This document shows, one piece after another, positions 11,560-40,749 of a DNA stretch of 64,000 nt. Positions within the stretch are counted from its first letter, which is position 1. Each line of letters opens with the position of its first letter. The translations under genes were made by a program, and so were the position numbers. Origin of the DNA: Paraspadella gotoi (lineage: Eukaryota > Chaetognatha); the NCBI GenBank assembly GCA_051294375.1, contig CM119271.1:5569991-5633990 (forward strand), given 5' to 3'. A model generated the notes under the pieces. It saw only the letters and a program-made list of their open reading frames with translations. It ran no database searches and was not told the origin of the DNA.

Positions 11560-12837
11560 TATTTATAAATAGAAAAGGCCAAAATTTTTTTTATAATTTT
11601 TAAATTTTAAGACCAGATTCGATAGCTCATAAAAAGTTGTCTACACAAAGTATAATTCTTTTTAAATATTTTCATGGTAAGTGAGTCAAAAATAAAAAAA
11701 ACCGTAAAAAATCATCATCATCATCATCTTTCGATGATTTATTCAGTTTTTTTATATTTTCACATAGAAAACATAAGAATTTTTAAAAGCTGTATTTATA
11801 TTTTCTTGTTTAACTTTTTATGCTCTATCAGAATCCATCAAAAAAATTTAAAGATTTAAAAAAAAAATTATAATGTAATTATAATGTAATTATTTTTTTG
11901 AAAATGATTGCTTAAATATTTAGTCAAAACAATTTTATATTATAACAGATTAATGGATAACGGTTAATCATCAATGAAAAATAATTTTAACTGATCGATT
12001 AATTTGGTAAAATTAACGGTTAATTTTGACATTTACTAATTACAGTTTTTTTGTTTTTTTTTTTTGCCCAAAATTATTTTGTTTTCCCCGAGTACGATTG
12101 TTTTCAAATCAACAAAACAAAAATCTTTGTTTCCTAAAGTCCGCTTCAGGAACCAAGACCAAGAGTTAAGAACGCGGTTGTGTTCTCAAATAGAATTTTA
12201 ACCATGAATGACGATAAAGTCAAAAAAATGTATTTATTATTTATTTAATTTTATTTCTTTGAAACTGGCGAGCTTTACGGAAGATACCCTAGAGCCAAGG
12301 GATCTAAAATTTTCAAATTATTTTAAAATAATTCTTAATTTGACCTGAATAATCAATGCAGATAATGAAGCACCGACGACCATTAGATTCAGTGTATCGA
12401 GTAAAAAGAGGTTCACTGTTTTTCCTGTCTAATTTGAACAATCGATAAAAGGATTCAACCTTCGTTTCATTTCAAAACTAAGAAATTGGTTGAACTTGGA
12501 AATAAAAATAATAGGGAATATTTGCAAGATTTTTTATTATTTCTGTTGGTTAAGTTACAATACATCATAATCGTAACAAACAATAATTTACGGCTTCATG
12601 AAGAGGGCAGCCAAAATTACTAAGAAAAGCTAAAATACACATTTCACAAGATCGATCAAAGTTTCAAAGTATGTTTTTAAATCTATATTGAACTAGACGG
12701 TTCTCGTTGTACCAGAAAAATAGGTTTATTATAGCAGGGCAAGTATTCACGAAACGTCAAATAACAAAATAAAATTATATATTTGTTTTCGTATAATAAA
12801 GTCTTGATAGATTTGAATAACCTACATATTACATAAT

Positions 12838-12902
<65 letters not shown>

Positions 12903-13073
12903 TCTTCGAAAATCAAAACCTGCTTATGGTGCGAAAATAATCCCATGAGCTCTTGACGAATGACGCCGTTTGCCAGCGGAAGTAAAGACGATCTATTTTC
13001 ATAGAATTAATCCGTGAATTTTTCCTCCCTTTTCTCTTTTTTTCTTTTCTTTCACATTTCATTCAAATTGTTT
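11560..13073. other. Intergenic, AT-rich, no gene seen
   Basis: It holds A/T runs, a perfect (GA)n tract at 12840-12899 and small ATC repeats. No exon with paired splice sites could be supported on either strand. Confidence 0.5.
12840..12899. repeat. (GA)n microsatellite
   Basis: About 60 bp of uninterrupted GA. The 'SLSLSL' ORF crossing it is an artefact of the repeat. Confidence 0.95.
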
Positions 13074-13079
13074 TTTATT
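13074..13079 (-). terminator. Candidate polyadenylation signal of the NIT-guanylate cyclase
   Basis: AATAAA on the minus strand about 300 nt beyond the TAG stop at 13376. Position is plausible only. Confidence 0.3.
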
Positions 13080-13375
13080 GGCTGTCATTAGTTTCCCTTC
13101 AAAAAACGTTGTCCTTGGGAGAAGATATTCGAGGGCATCATTCTATGATTGGCCGAGAGGGCGAGACAAATGATTGTTTCATCGACGCTTTGGTTTGTGT
13201 AAGGGGGGGGGATTCCTATCGGCCGGGAAATTAACAATGTGGAACTACAGGCGATTCTAATGTTAGTCTGTTTTCCGTTTCCGATTTCGTTTGCTCAAGC
13301 CTTTTTACGCCCAATCTTCAATACGTATTAATTTTTGCTCAGATTGTTCAGTTGTTTAGTTTATGTTCGTTGGTA

Positions 13376-28931
<15,556 letters not shown>

Positions 28932-30250
28932 CTCGTCATGACTTGGGGGTGTTGAGCGAGGTGGGTGGAGAAAGGGAGGAGTAAGGGGGGGGCGGTTGTC
29001 GGGATGTCGTTAGAATTGGGTAAAAAAAGGGTTAGAATGGTTAAACGTTGTCATTCAGTCTGATCCTTGAAAGTTGATTAAAATAATCAGAGATAAATAA
29101 ATATAAGGACGTCAGTTATATAGATCTCTACGTGAATAAGACTCCCCGAGTTAAGAGCAAGGCTAATGGGTATTCCGTCCGCTAAATAAAAAGGGTCAAG
29201 AGTTCGTTTCGTAGTCAATTTACAATTCTGAGAAGAAATAAATGGGTCGTTGTCAACTCATAGAGCCTCGCTAAAACGGTGACGTGAGACGTTGAGCGGG
29301 CGATCGTTAAAAAAAAGTTGGAAAGACAGGAGAAGAAAAAAACCGGGCCGTTTACAAGACGGAGGTCGTTAGCGTAGTCATGAGCGGGTTGACAGGCCCT
29401 TGTTAGTTACTGTAAGGGAATAGCGAGGGCAAAGAGACCGTCCGATCGACTTACGTAACGAAGATTAGTTTTAAAAAAAGAGTGGGTATAGGAGTGGGAC
29501 TACTGAACAATATAGAAAAGCATTGTAAAATCCAAAAATAAGCCTAATAATAATACGGTACAAAAATAAATTGGACTTAAAATGATTTACTACTATATGC
29601 AAATGAGATTGAAGAATTTACAATCTCATTTAGTCATTTATCTCTTACACGTGTTCCTGATTAAAACACTGTTTTAGCGACCAAGTCACACAATGCCTTA
29701 GCTTTTATTTGTCGCGAGTTTATTTATAAATGTGTTAACTGGGCCGGCGTCGAATAAGAAATTTGATGTGACCACCAATTAAGGTCATTACTTCGATGAC
29801 AGGAAATAAAAGTCCTGATAAATTGTCTCAACCTCCAACCGCCAAAAAAAAAAAAGATTCTACTTGGAAGATAAAAAAATGTCATAAAGGATATCCTTTT
29901 CTCGCAAATAAAACGCGGCATGAAAGCCATTGATTCAAATGACTCTCTCTCTCTCTCTCTCTCTCTGTCCTTCTCTCTCGTCATCTCTTATATATTTTAT
30001 GGGGCTACTCATAGAATAAAATCCTTTTTTCATGGTGTAATGTCCGGCCGTGAAATATTCAAAAAAAATCTATCTTCAGTATTTTTTTTCCTTCACTGCA
30101 GCCGACTTTCCTCCTGAGAATGAAGATCCTGAAAAAATAAGATGGAGCCGGCGATTTTGTCATTGTCTAAAACGACAACAAAAGAAAGGAAGAGTGAGAC
30201 CAGTTCCGCAGTAGATATGACGGATGTCTAAACAACATAAAATCATCTTC

Positions 30251-30291
<41 letters not shown>

Positions 30292-31645
30292 TATATTAGT
30301 CTCTGAACTTTGCAGAGTCTGTCATAACTTCACTCAATGCCCGAGGGAGAGAATCATGGACAACTAGGACGACGACGACGACGACGACGACGACGATTCA
30401 AGAGCACGAAGTTGATGAAGGAGACGACGAATACCAAATTTATCTCTATATTACCATCTAGGGAAAAAGTGTATTACATAATTGTTAAAAAGTAAATTCA
30501 TTTAATAAAAATTAAACTTAACATGGCTAAAACATGCTCAATATTTAGAATAACCTCCATCGGTAACTACTACTGCCTGCATTTGTGCTTATTAGTTTTC
30601 CAGGTCAAGGAGCCACGTCAAATGATTTTGGTTTGTTGTATCGCATTAAAAATTTTGCAATGGTGGAACAATTGAGTCCAAGTTCATTGGTTATAAAGTA
30701 TTTCGTCTTCTCCTTTTTCTGAGAGATATAATGGTACTATTGGTGCCTTCATGACCCAAAGAGAGGTGCGGTGCCCTTGGCATAGCCAAATTAAAAAAAA
30801 TGAAAAAATAATTAGCTTAATTTAATGCCAAATATGGTGGAAAATTAAATGTTGTTTTTTTTCGCCATTTTTTGATTTAAACGATTTGAGCTACAAAAAA
30901 AAAAGGAAGCTACGGAAAGGAAATTTACTGTAGATTCTGAAACATTATGATTCTTTTAAAATAAAATTAAGATTTTGAGAAGATATCTTCCACTAAAAAT
31001 AAGATATACTTTTTGCCTAGATGGTAATTGCTCCATCCACTCATGAGTAATCAGATGGACAGACAGATGGACGGACGGAAGGATGGACGAACAGACGGAC
31101 AGACATCGATTTGTTTATGAAATTGGTACAACCAATATATAATATATATATATATATATATAATATATATATTTATATAATTTTTTGATCTAAGATAATT
31201 TAAGTGATTTACCGATAAGATTTTAGGATAGGACTGATGAAACGACAGAGTAGATTTTCGATCAGGATTCTGCTCTAAGCAGGTCCGGCTGAAAAAAGGG
31301 GCGACGTCTTCCAACGACGATCGAAAACAAAAACAAAAGTCACTCGCAAAAAAAAACGAAAAACGACGTGAACCAAGGGGTCTCGCTGTGTCAGGCTTTT
31401 TTGACGAGTAAACATTGAGACTATCAATTGACGACAGTTTTCGTCGGGCTTGATTTTTTTCTATGAGTCTATCTTTTTTTCGTTATTTCTTTATTTCTTT
31501 ATTTCTTTCTTTCTTTATTTCTTTCTTTCTTTTCTTTTTTTTTCTTGCTTGTGTTTCTCTTCTTTTCTTTCTTTCCCATTTGTACTCTGTTTGATTTGTT
31601 CTGTAAGATACTTTTTTTTGCCTGCACTTTCTCTCTCTTTCCCGC

Positions 31646-31773
<128 letters not shown>

Positions 31774-32489
31774 CCGGTCTTATCTTTTCCCGTCAATTCG
31801 CTGCCTAATGTGTTTTTGATCCTTCAAAATGGTTTAGCATTTTTGTTTCATACTTTTTTTTTATCCTTCCTTTTTTTTAATATTTTTTTAACGTACAAAT
31901 GTTTTCATTCTCGCTCCATTACCTTTGGCGCCCTCTTTTTCGTCGCCACCGCGTCACCCGTTCGCCATTTGTTTATTTTTTAAGGCTGGAATGAAAATTT
32001 ATGAGTATTAATAAATGTGACTTTACGATAATGTTTTGTATCTTATATAAATAACAGATGTGTGGGATCGTTTAAAGTAAAGATAAAGTAAATTTTGTGG
32101 GGCGAAAAAATCTGTCGTGAATGGCTTTTGTTTTTTTTAGATATCTCGAGATATGAGAGAAACGCTTCACCTTGCATATATATATTAAAGCATAGAAAAA
32201 CTGTTAACAAAGAATAATGACGTTCGGAAGACTAGACGCGTTGACAAGAGATAGTCCAACCGACAGTTCACAAATTTAAAAATTCTATGAGTAAAATATT
32301 TTGAACTAATGAGTGGGGATTCTCACCAGTCCGCGTTAGGAGTATCAGACCTAAGAAGTATTAGAGTATCAGACCTAAGGAGTATCAGACCCTAAGTTTC
32401 GCCGCCTGCCACTGGAAACTTTTACTTGTACTGTCACGCAGCGGGAAGTAGTTAGGACTGTGGATAAGGCGCTACGTGGGCTGAAGATG

Positions 32490-32700
32490 ATTGTCCGTAA
32501 CTTCTATAACCCCCTCTAGCAGCTATGGAACGGGTCCCTGGGCTTGGAACCAGGCTTGAGGGTTTGCCATGCCCCCAAGGCGGCTTACGGCCGTCCCCAC
32601 GCTTCCCGCAGGGTAGGTACCGGGTTGGGATTGAACCGGGTACCTAGTGGTCATGAGCTGATGGCTTTACTCAATGAGCCACCGGGTCACAACTGAAAGT
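32490..32700 (-). repeat. tRNA-derived SINE-like repeat (family B), full head
   Basis: On the minus strand: GACCCGGTGGCTCATTGAGT (A-box region), then GGTTCAATCC (exact B-box), flanked by GGTACC on each side. The body has CTGCGGGAAGCG and CCTTGGGGGCATGGCAAACC in part. A second copy at 56185-56345 lacks the B-box segment. Confidence 0.7.
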
Positions 32701-33179
32701 GTCATGATTCTAGGCGGGGTGAACCTAGGCAATGCCCGACTACAGGACTGTCGATGGAACGAATCAACGGGTTGGTGCGTTCCCCCGCTCACGCTCAGCC
32801 ACTGGGATTGGCTGAAACTACTCGGAGGGAGTTGTTAACTAATGTTAAAAATTATCTATTTATAATTCAAGATAATAGACTACAAACCTTCGATCAAGAC
32901 ACGCTCACATCCGGGTTTTTCTAATTCCAACAACTTTTTATCAATAAAAAATAAGTTTTATCACATGTTTGAGTCTTGTAAAATTAACAACACTGGAGGC
33001 TAAGTGCGCTAAAGATTAATATCCGTATCTTCGCCAATGCTTGCCAGCAGGTATTGGACTTGGAACAAAGCTTGGGGAGTCGCTACTACCCCAAGGCTAT
33101 TTTTGCTCTTTTTCTTTCTGTTTTTCATTAGAAACCAATTTACTTTTTACTCTTAAATATTTTTCTCCGACCTCAGTTT

Positions 33180-33330
33180 TCTACGCGGCGCGTCATACGC
33201 CCGAGGGCGTCAGACGACGGGAGCGCCTGTTTGTGACACGAGCGCTAGAGCGCGACGACGTAGAGAGTCAATCTCGTTTACGCGTCTCTGCTTTACGGTC
33301 TCCGCCCTTCGTCAACCTTTTTTTTTCGTA
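33180..33330. other. CpG-rich island
   Basis: Dense CpG with GCGCGTC, CGACGACG and similar words inside AT-rich spacer. It may be a promoter or an unassigned exon. Open on the plus strand (33041-33331) without supported splice sites. Confidence 0.3.
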
Positions 33331-33460
33331 GTGACATTAGTTTGAGGTTGAAGTCGAAACGTTACGGTTTACAAAATTCATGTGACGAGCGTTAGTCTCT
33401 TGTTTTCAGTTTTGCGAAACTTCGCATCAAAATTGCAAATGGCTCACATGAAAATTTTAA

Positions 33461-33518
<58 letters not shown>

Positions 33519-33750
33519 ATTAAAATGTTTTATGGTGCATTTAAATTCATTCAGCACGTGTTAAAATGGTAAATATTTAACTTTCTTTTTGAAAATAAAT
33601 AAAAAAGGGACCAAAAATAGAAAATAGGTAAAAATTAAAGTAAAACCGGTGACAAACGACGAGGAACGAAGCTGAGGTTTTCGTCGCAAAAGTGGAACAG
33701 AATCAAATTCGTTTTGCAATTTAAAAAAAAACAAGAAGGTAATTAAAATG

Positions 33751-34069
33751 TGTTGCGCCGAAGTAACTTATTTTCACGTGTATTTCCATTCGATCACATG
33801 ATATGACATGACATGACTAAAAAACTTTCTTTGCCTGTGTATTTATAACAGGTACTTTATCAAAATTCCGTCTTTTATTCCTTATAGTTTTATGAATTCC
33901 CAAAGGCGGCGCTAGCAGTCCCTTAGTTTTGAGGGGTTTTTTTGTCTTAACAAATGAGCAAATTATATGAATTTTTAGCATAAGTGGGACAGACCGATGG
34001 ACCGACCGACCGACAGACCGACCGAAAAGCGACTTATAGAGTCGCTCCGCCAGTACTCGCGGCGCAACT
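33751..34069 (+). mobile_element. MITE family 'GTTGCGCC', most complete copy
   Basis: Ends GTGTTGCGCCGAAGTAACTT and CTCGCGGCGCAACT are terminal inverted repeats (core GTTGCGCCG). Internal CATGACATGACATGAC, GGCGGCGCTAGCAG and a GACCGACCGAC tract are shared with copies at 1033 and 44576. It is about 320 bp and noncoding. Confidence 0.7.
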
Positions 34070-34319
34070 AAAAAGGTGACGTTCGAGTCAGAGACTCAGG
34101 CGAAATTGAAAATTAGAAAAATAGAGAAGGAAGCGATAGACGGACGGAGAAGGAAAAATAAAAGGATTGACGAAAAGTTAAAAGGAAAGAAGAAAGGAAT
34201 TAGAAGAAAAAAATTCGATGAGGAGAGGAAACACTTGAGAGTTATAAGTGGTCTTAAGGAGAGAGGCAAGAGGATACCGGATGGAAGGGAGAGGGAGAGA
34301 GAGAGAGAGAGATATACAT

Positions 34320-34740
34320 TAAGGCGGAACAGGTAACTGAAGTCCGGTATAAATATTGTTAATGTGTTTATTAAAGATCGTGAAAATAAAATAAAAAATT
34401 AAGATTTATCTTATAGTTAAACGCATGGATGCTATTTTATATTATCCAAATACTATAAAATATTATTTTTTTTTGTAATAAATTTTAATTTTTTTTAACG
34501 GATTCTGATAGAGCTTGAAAAGTTTGGAGATTTTAATGATTTATCTATAAAAATTAATAAAAACTATAAAAAACTTAAGCATTTTTATATATTGTTAAAT
34601 ATTAAAATGCTTCCATGCATGAGGAAAATTAGTTTAATCAAAATCTAACATCATAAGTCAATTTGGTTGTAAAATGACAAAAGGCTTTTATCGCAGACTT
34701 TTTCATATTGTAAAAAAATGTTAAATCCTGGCCCGCCTTA
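34320..34740. mobile_element. hAT-type MITE (TIR 'TAAGGCGG' family), copy 2
   Basis: Perfect 8-bp target duplication ATATACAT (34312-34319 and 34741-34748). Ends TAAGGCGGAACAGG and CCTGGCCCGCCTTA form the inverted repeats, and TAAGG fits YARNG. 421 bp, noncoding; GGTATAAATATT and TTTATTAAAGATCGTGAA are shared with the copy at 63922. Confidence 0.85.
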
Positions 34741-34793
34741 ATATACATAGATAACGCGAGAGGAGATAGGAAATGCAGGGAGAGGGTACGGTG

Positions 34794-34925
<132 letters not shown>

Positions 34926-35496
34926 GGTGGAAAGATGGAAATATTAAGACGGCCTTCGCAAATTATCTACCATTGCTAGTTTCTGTCAACTGATATTAAT
35001 GATTTTTAGAACGAAAATGGAAAAATATTTTTTTCAAAAATGGTACCCTTTTTTGAAGTTTCTCTAGATAAAAAAATGGTGGAAAAAAAAAATATCATCA
35101 TAAAATTACAGGAGTAAAAAAACTTTAAAGAAACAGAATAGGATCAAGGAATCAAGCAAATGTAATCGGCCAACCGTGAGAGATCGAATCGCCTCAGCCG
35201 ATGAAATCTAACATTTCTCTCCTTGCTTTTGATCCGTTTTGTAAATTTAAAAACAATAGTTAAATTGCAAGGCTCCTGCGTGAGTAAAACCGTCGTTCGA
35301 TCTTGATCGGTTCTCAATCGCACCCATGAAGGGCTTGTGTTCAATCTTTCGGTAGCGGTAGGAATCAAACACACGCCTCGGAACACAGTCGCGAAATCCT
35401 AGTGAAATCCCGAGGAAACCCCAGTGAAATCCTCGTGTTTTTCTTTCAGAATAAATTGATAATTAATAACTATAAATACATTGCAGAGAAAACACA

Positions 35497-38400
35497 ATGA
35501 CGGAACTAAGCGCCAAACAAGACTCCCCGGGATTCTGGGCCTCGCGGTTTCAAACGAGCCAATTCTCCTTTAGCCATCACGGCTTCTCTCTCATGAACGC
35601 AGCGCACAGTTCCGTCACCTGGATCTTTTGGTTTTCCTTCACCGTTCTCACCACGGTGCCGATGGTGTGGTACATACAAGTAAGTTAATTGATTTTGTCC
35701 GTCAATCGCCTATATTATATCTTTTCTGCTTATCAATGGTAATCTACGGTCGGGTCAATCCCAAAAACGAGAAATTTTATTATAAAATTTGAATCTTATT
35801 ATCGTAACCTAATCAAAAATATTCGAAATGCATGCTTGAAATACTACTAGAATTAAATGAATATTTTTGTTTTGTTTACCGACAGAAGAAAAACCTGTTT
35901 CTGTTTCTTCTCTGAAAATAAAACAAATTCGTTGTCTGTCAACAAAATAAAAATTTTCATTTGATTTTAATTTCAATCTCTTAAGAACATGGAAATACTC
36001 CATACAAAAACTCCCCTTGTAAAAGAGATCCCTGACGGCGTTCGTCGAATTCAACGTCAACACGCGGTTTGAGAATCGAGAGCTGCTCCATCCGCCGTTG
36101 CCAGTCGTCACCCTCTGTCCCAAATCGCCCTTCAAGAAGCAAGAGTTCGTCCGGTTCCTTCAAGACTTCAACGAGACAGACGAGAAGTGGCGGAGATTTC
36201 CGAGCGAGGCTTTGGATTTTGTCAAGGGCGCTGCCGATATGGTACTGCATGGAAAAGGAAGGTCGGTTGAGTAATGAGTATGTTCCGTTTTCTTCGGTAA
36301 GATTTAGGGCTTATTTTGTTTAATATTGATGTAGAGTAGAGCGTTCAAAGATAACAAAATATAAGATATTTAATTTCAATCATTATTGTTTTAATGTAAT
36401 AAGGTCTGAAGAATTCGATGATAATAACCATTTTTTGGTAAAGTTTCATCTTCCTTGTCGCCAGTGGCGATTTTTGAAGCATATAAGGTGCTATTAAAAT
36501 GGCGTATCCATTGTAGAGTATGAGAAACTAAAATTATTAAAATTTTATAAAGGTCATATTTAGCTTATATAATATGAAAATAAAGACCCATAAAAATATT
36601 TTGGTAAGTTTATTTACAAATTTTATATTTTATTAACAGCTTGTTAACTATATTTATATATTTATATTTATAACTATAGTTAAAAATAGGCTAAAGTGAA
36701 AAAATAAATATTTTGAAATTTTAAAACCGGATTTGAATTCCTTGCAAAAAGTTGATAAAAGGAAGTAAAATCCATTTTAACAAATTCTTTTATTAAGTTG
36801 GTTAAAAATGTTAAAAACTATGATTTTTGTTTAATTTTATTATTTTTGGCTTAAAATTATAGTTTTTTAAAATTTTGACTAACTTAATGACATAATTTTT
36901 TAATAAAAATTCTATTTTCTTATATCAACTTTTTGCAAGGAATGCGAATCCGGGATAAAAATTTTAAAATTTTAATTTTTTAACTTTAGCCTAATTTTTA
37001 TTCATAATTATTAATAAATATAGCTAACTAACTATTAATAAAACATAAAATTGAGAAATAAACTTACCAAAATATTTTTATAGTTCTTTATTTTTATATT
37101 TCAAAAGCTCATGTAATTTAAAAAAAAATTAATAATTTGATTTATCATAACTTATAATGTTTTCCCTATTTTATTAGCATTTTATATACATTAAAAATCG
37201 TCATTTCCGACAAGAAAGATGAAATTATACAAAAAAATGGTCATCACCATCGAATTCTTCAGACCTTATTACAGTAAAACAATTATGAATGGAATTTAAT
37301 ATTTTATATTTTGTTATATTTGAACGCTCTAATGTAGAGATAGAAAATGTTGTTTACATAAGAACCACGCAGGAACACGCCTGTTAAATTCTATGCAGCA
37401 TCGCAGAGGTAAAATCCGTCGGAACCAGAATGGAACTCTCCTATTGGTCAAGAGACAAATGGCACCGGCCAATGAGCTGATTGGCTTCCATCCGCCAGTG
37501 ATTTTTACCCTTACCCCCGATCCGTTCACACTGTATAAATATGCACCAAAATTGTATTGATTCACTCTGCCTGGAAATTGACAGTCTTCTGAGAATAAAA
37601 TTCCACTCTGGTATCGCCGAAAAATCCCTGTCTACTTATTTAAATGTGGTGGCAGCCGTGAGATTTGAACCCACGCCTTCGAAGATTGGGAATTTAAACT
37701 TAGTTCATAATTACCGGAGGTTTTGGTATTCCTTTCTTCTTTAAAGCCACCAATGAGGCGAGAACCCCAGACCTCTTGGTTAGAAGAGAGCGTGCTCTTT
37801 TTTGTTCCAAAAGGCGAAAGGAGAGAGTGACTAGTGTCAAGTTGTCACCTTTTGTCCCTAGAAGTGTTTATAGCCCTCAAATCATGGCTTTGAGTTAACC
37901 GTTTACTTTTTCAGTTGCCTTACTTTCTGAAGTCTGGTAAGTTCTCAATCCTTTTTCGTCTTTTATGTTAAAGAAAATACCTTAACCCAAGTAAATATCA
38001 AAACAAAAACAGAAAACAAATAAAAACACAAAGATAAGTTACACAGTTTAACATAATACCAAACATTAGTTAAAACTAGCCTCTTCACGATATCTTTTAT
38101 AGGCTATAGCACGAGAGCAATGACTCCTAGTTTCCAATCTAAAATTACTTTTCTATTTTAAACCAGGAACTTTGAACTAAACCCCATGATGTTCATGCCA
38201 CACTTGTTTCACTATTATCCTGAGCTTCACCGGAATATCTCATGGACCTGCGAAGATCTGACTCATAGACTTATCTACAATGACGTTACGATTGCTGAGA
38301 ATAACGTATGTAAGGAATGGAAAACTCTTCCTCACGCATATTTCGGGACATGTTTTCAGTTTAATTCTAATCAGGTAAAAAAATCAAAGGAAAACCTAAA

Positions 38401-40628
38401 ACAACACAACACAAAGCCTATACTATCTATTAGTTCTTTTTTTTAACTAAACAGAAGTATGTCAAAAAAAATAAAACAACATTACAAATTCGGAGTTATA
38501 AAATTTTAACCCAGGAAAACTTATTTAAACAAATAGAGTTTTTTAAAGAATTTAAGCGGCATTTTGGAAGCTTTTCAAAGCTGATACTTTCTTACTTAGC
38601 AATACTTAGTAAATGCATAGCTCAGCCATTCTATATTCTTAAGTATACATTCTGTTCTCTATTCAATATTAATCTAAACTTCATTTAACAAGCCAAAAAT
38701 GCATGTAAAAATGTAATATTTGAAATCATTAAAAAATAATATAAAAATTATGTTCATGTTTCCCAGAAAGCAATTGCTTACGGCCCGGGAACTTTATTTG
38801 GAATCAAAATTTTCCTTTCAATGTCCGAAAAAGATTTCATAGACGTTTTCGATTACTGGTCTACCTGGAGTGGCTTCAGAATTTTGTTGTCAAGGTAACT
38901 CTAAGGTTAAGGTGTGGTACTCGTACAAAATTTTAATTTTTTTTTGTTGTTGTTGTCAAGCAATGAGACAAACATCCAGTTGATCGAAGAAGGTCGCGAC
39001 ATTGGCCTCGGACAAATGGTCCAGTTCGCTCTCAAAAAAGAAAGAATTCTGAAAACGACTTTGTATCCTTGGACTAAATGCAGGACCGATTATCCAGATC
39101 ACCTTAAGAGTTGGCAGAGAACGTTCGGAATCAAGGTCTATACCAAGAGAACTTGCTACAAACTTTGCTTCATTCGTTATTTGGTAGAGAAAGCTTCATG
39201 CTTTCCGTTCATTGATGTTGTCTGGACACCGATGGGGCAGATCTACTCGGATATTCCATCGTGCGACCACGACGATTTAAAAATCGACTACAACACTGTT
39301 TAGTGAGTTTCGTGTGAGGTTTTTTTTTTTTTTCAGACTGCTTTCCAAAATATATTTGAACTTTAATACATACATTATACTTACTCCAATTAACTGAACT
39401 GAACTTTTTCGTTTAATTTTTTGTTTTGAAATCCCAATTTAAAAAGCAAAATCTTGGACAAAGACTGCGGAGATTTTTGCAAATCCGAGTGTCATTGGGA
39501 AGTTTGGAAACAAGAAGTGATCACGGAAAATATCCCTCCCAAACTCGAGAACAGAAAAGTATGACCTCATGAAATTAATTTTGGAGCAAGCCGTTTTACA
39601 TTCTCGGTCGTCAACATATTTTACCGGTTGTTGCAACATATTCGCCCTGTTGGAGTCCATAATAAGTCCTTGCAGAGACAGTAATTAAGTTATGTGTTAG
39701 TGACAGAACCGTTTAATATGCCACAAATATAAGCAGTCCCTGAGATTCGGATCAGGTTGTAAAACCGTGTTAGAGGCGGGCTAAAGCGCCCCGTCGCTCT
39801 TAACTGCGAGGCGACCACCGGGATAGAACCCCGGACCTTTGGGTTGGGAGGCAAATGACTTGCCTCCTGCAGCAATGACCGTTAATGAACAGTTGATAGA
39901 TTTTAGTCCACCATACCCTTTACAATGGACAATGAACAAAAAAAAATAATATATTATGGCAACGGGAGGATAGCCTGTGATACCCGGGGCGCGGGGTATC
40001 TCACCAACTGGCGTAGGGGCTGCGGACCCTCAGTGACCGCCTCCTGTCACTGGCATGTTTATACCGGCACCGTCACATTTAAGCCAGAACCGGGATACCC
40101 GGGGATTGAACCCGGGACGCACGGATGGAATGAGATGATTTAGCCTGCTCAGCCATTGAGACGAGGCTGAGGACGGACAGCAGTGAGGCAGCTTTAAGTC
40201 TTGCTGCCACAATATCATTGTTAGGGAAGCATAGCAAGCTGGAAGTTAATAAATCTGACTGTGAGATAGTGTTGATTGACCGCTATGTCAAGAGCCGTCT
40301 TGTCAGAGAGATGTAGGTCTTACCCCACTATTGACTGTCAATTTACAAGGATCTGTTTTGAAGTTGGTAAAATAATAATTATCCATTCACGTAATTAAGA
40401 TTAGTTTTTATCTTCTTAGATATGCTCGAAACTCTGATAACGGAGAGTCCTGCCAAGCTGCCTGAGGATGTCATTGGCGAGGTTGGCGGCCAGCTTGGGC
40501 TCTGGTGCGGGATGTCGATCATGACCATCTTCGAACTCATCTTCATCTGCTTCTTCTGCGGATTCCATCGGACTCGAGCCAAAGTGACATCAGTTTCCGA
40601 TGAGAATGAAGTTTCTCATGAGCAATGA
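35497..40628 (+). CDS. DEG/ENaC/ASIC-family cation channel subunit
   Basis: Two-membrane-helix sodium-selective-type channel subunit of the plasma membrane. Exons read: 35497-35679, 36026-36241, 38167-38374, 38767-38894, 38961-39302, 39447-39558, 40420-40628 (TGA). The ATG at 35497 gives a short cytosolic N terminus with the conserved His-Gly gating motif (FSHHGFSLM), helix 1 (TWIFWFSFTVLTTVPMVWYI), the post-helix motif TAFVEFNVNTRFEN and PVVTLCPKSPF, the GTCFQFN motif, a cysteine-rich ectodomain (CYKLCFIR, CDHDD, CGDFCKSECHWEVW) and helix 2 with GGQLGLWCGMSIMTIFELIF, where GMS fits the G-x-S selectivity filter. Two junctions do not close in phase (36241 to 38167 and 39558 to 40420), so at least one exon is missing in each. 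A 22-nt candidate microexon (37914-37935) and a frame with VVNIFYRLL near 39615 are possible fillers. A polyadenylation signal lies at 40744. Confidence 0.92.
36337..37331. mobile_element. ~1 kb foldback hAT-like MITE in a channel-gene intron
   Basis: Target duplication ATGTAGAG (36329-36336 and 37332-37339). Ends TAGAGCGTTCAAAGATAAC and its complement match YARNG (TAGAG). The inverted repeats run almost to the centre (near 36830): GGTCTGAAGAATTCGATG and TTCATCTTCCTTGTCG reappear inverted on the right. 995 bp, no ORF. Related central DNA occurs at 48990-49790. Confidence 0.85.
37400..37760. repeat. LTR-like or tRNA-derived retroelement relic, copy 1
   Basis: On the plus strand: TATAAATA (near 37535), AATAAAATTCCAC (near 37597), then TGGTGGCAGCCGTGAGATTT (from 37647) resembling a primer-binding site. 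Its complement reads like a tRNA 3' end with T-loop TTCAAAT and terminal CCACCA. The same arrangement is at 46930-47300. Either an LTR fragment with primer site or a minus-strand tRNA-derived element. Confidence 0.5.
39700..39915 (-). repeat. tRNA-derived SINE-like repeat (family C), with B-box
   Basis: On the minus strand GGTTCTATCC resembles a pol III B-box, flanked by two GCCTC words. The second copy (53910-54062, plus strand) matches on both sides but lacks this segment. In an intron of the channel gene. Confidence 0.55.
39954..40210 (-). repeat. tRNA-derived SINE-like repeat (family A), intact copy
   Basis: Nearly identical to the plus-strand copy at 46442-46697. On the minus strand it has A-box TGGCTGAGCAGG and B-box GGTTCAATCC about 31 nt apart, as in tRNA-derived SINEs. 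AT-rich flanks repeat AATAT on both sides, perhaps a target duplication. Lies in the last intron of the channel gene. Confidence 0.75.
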
Positions 40629-40743
40629 ATTCTGAGATGAATAATCAAATATTGTAAAGTTATTTTAAAAATTGTAATACTTAAGATTGGTATAACATGG
40701 GTATGACAGATTTGAGACATAATGATTACATTATTAAATATTA

Positions 40744-40749
40744 AATAAA
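40744..40749 (+). terminator. Candidate polyadenylation signal of the DEG/ENaC gene
   Basis: AATAAA 116 nt after the TGA stop at 40628. Confidence 0.5.
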
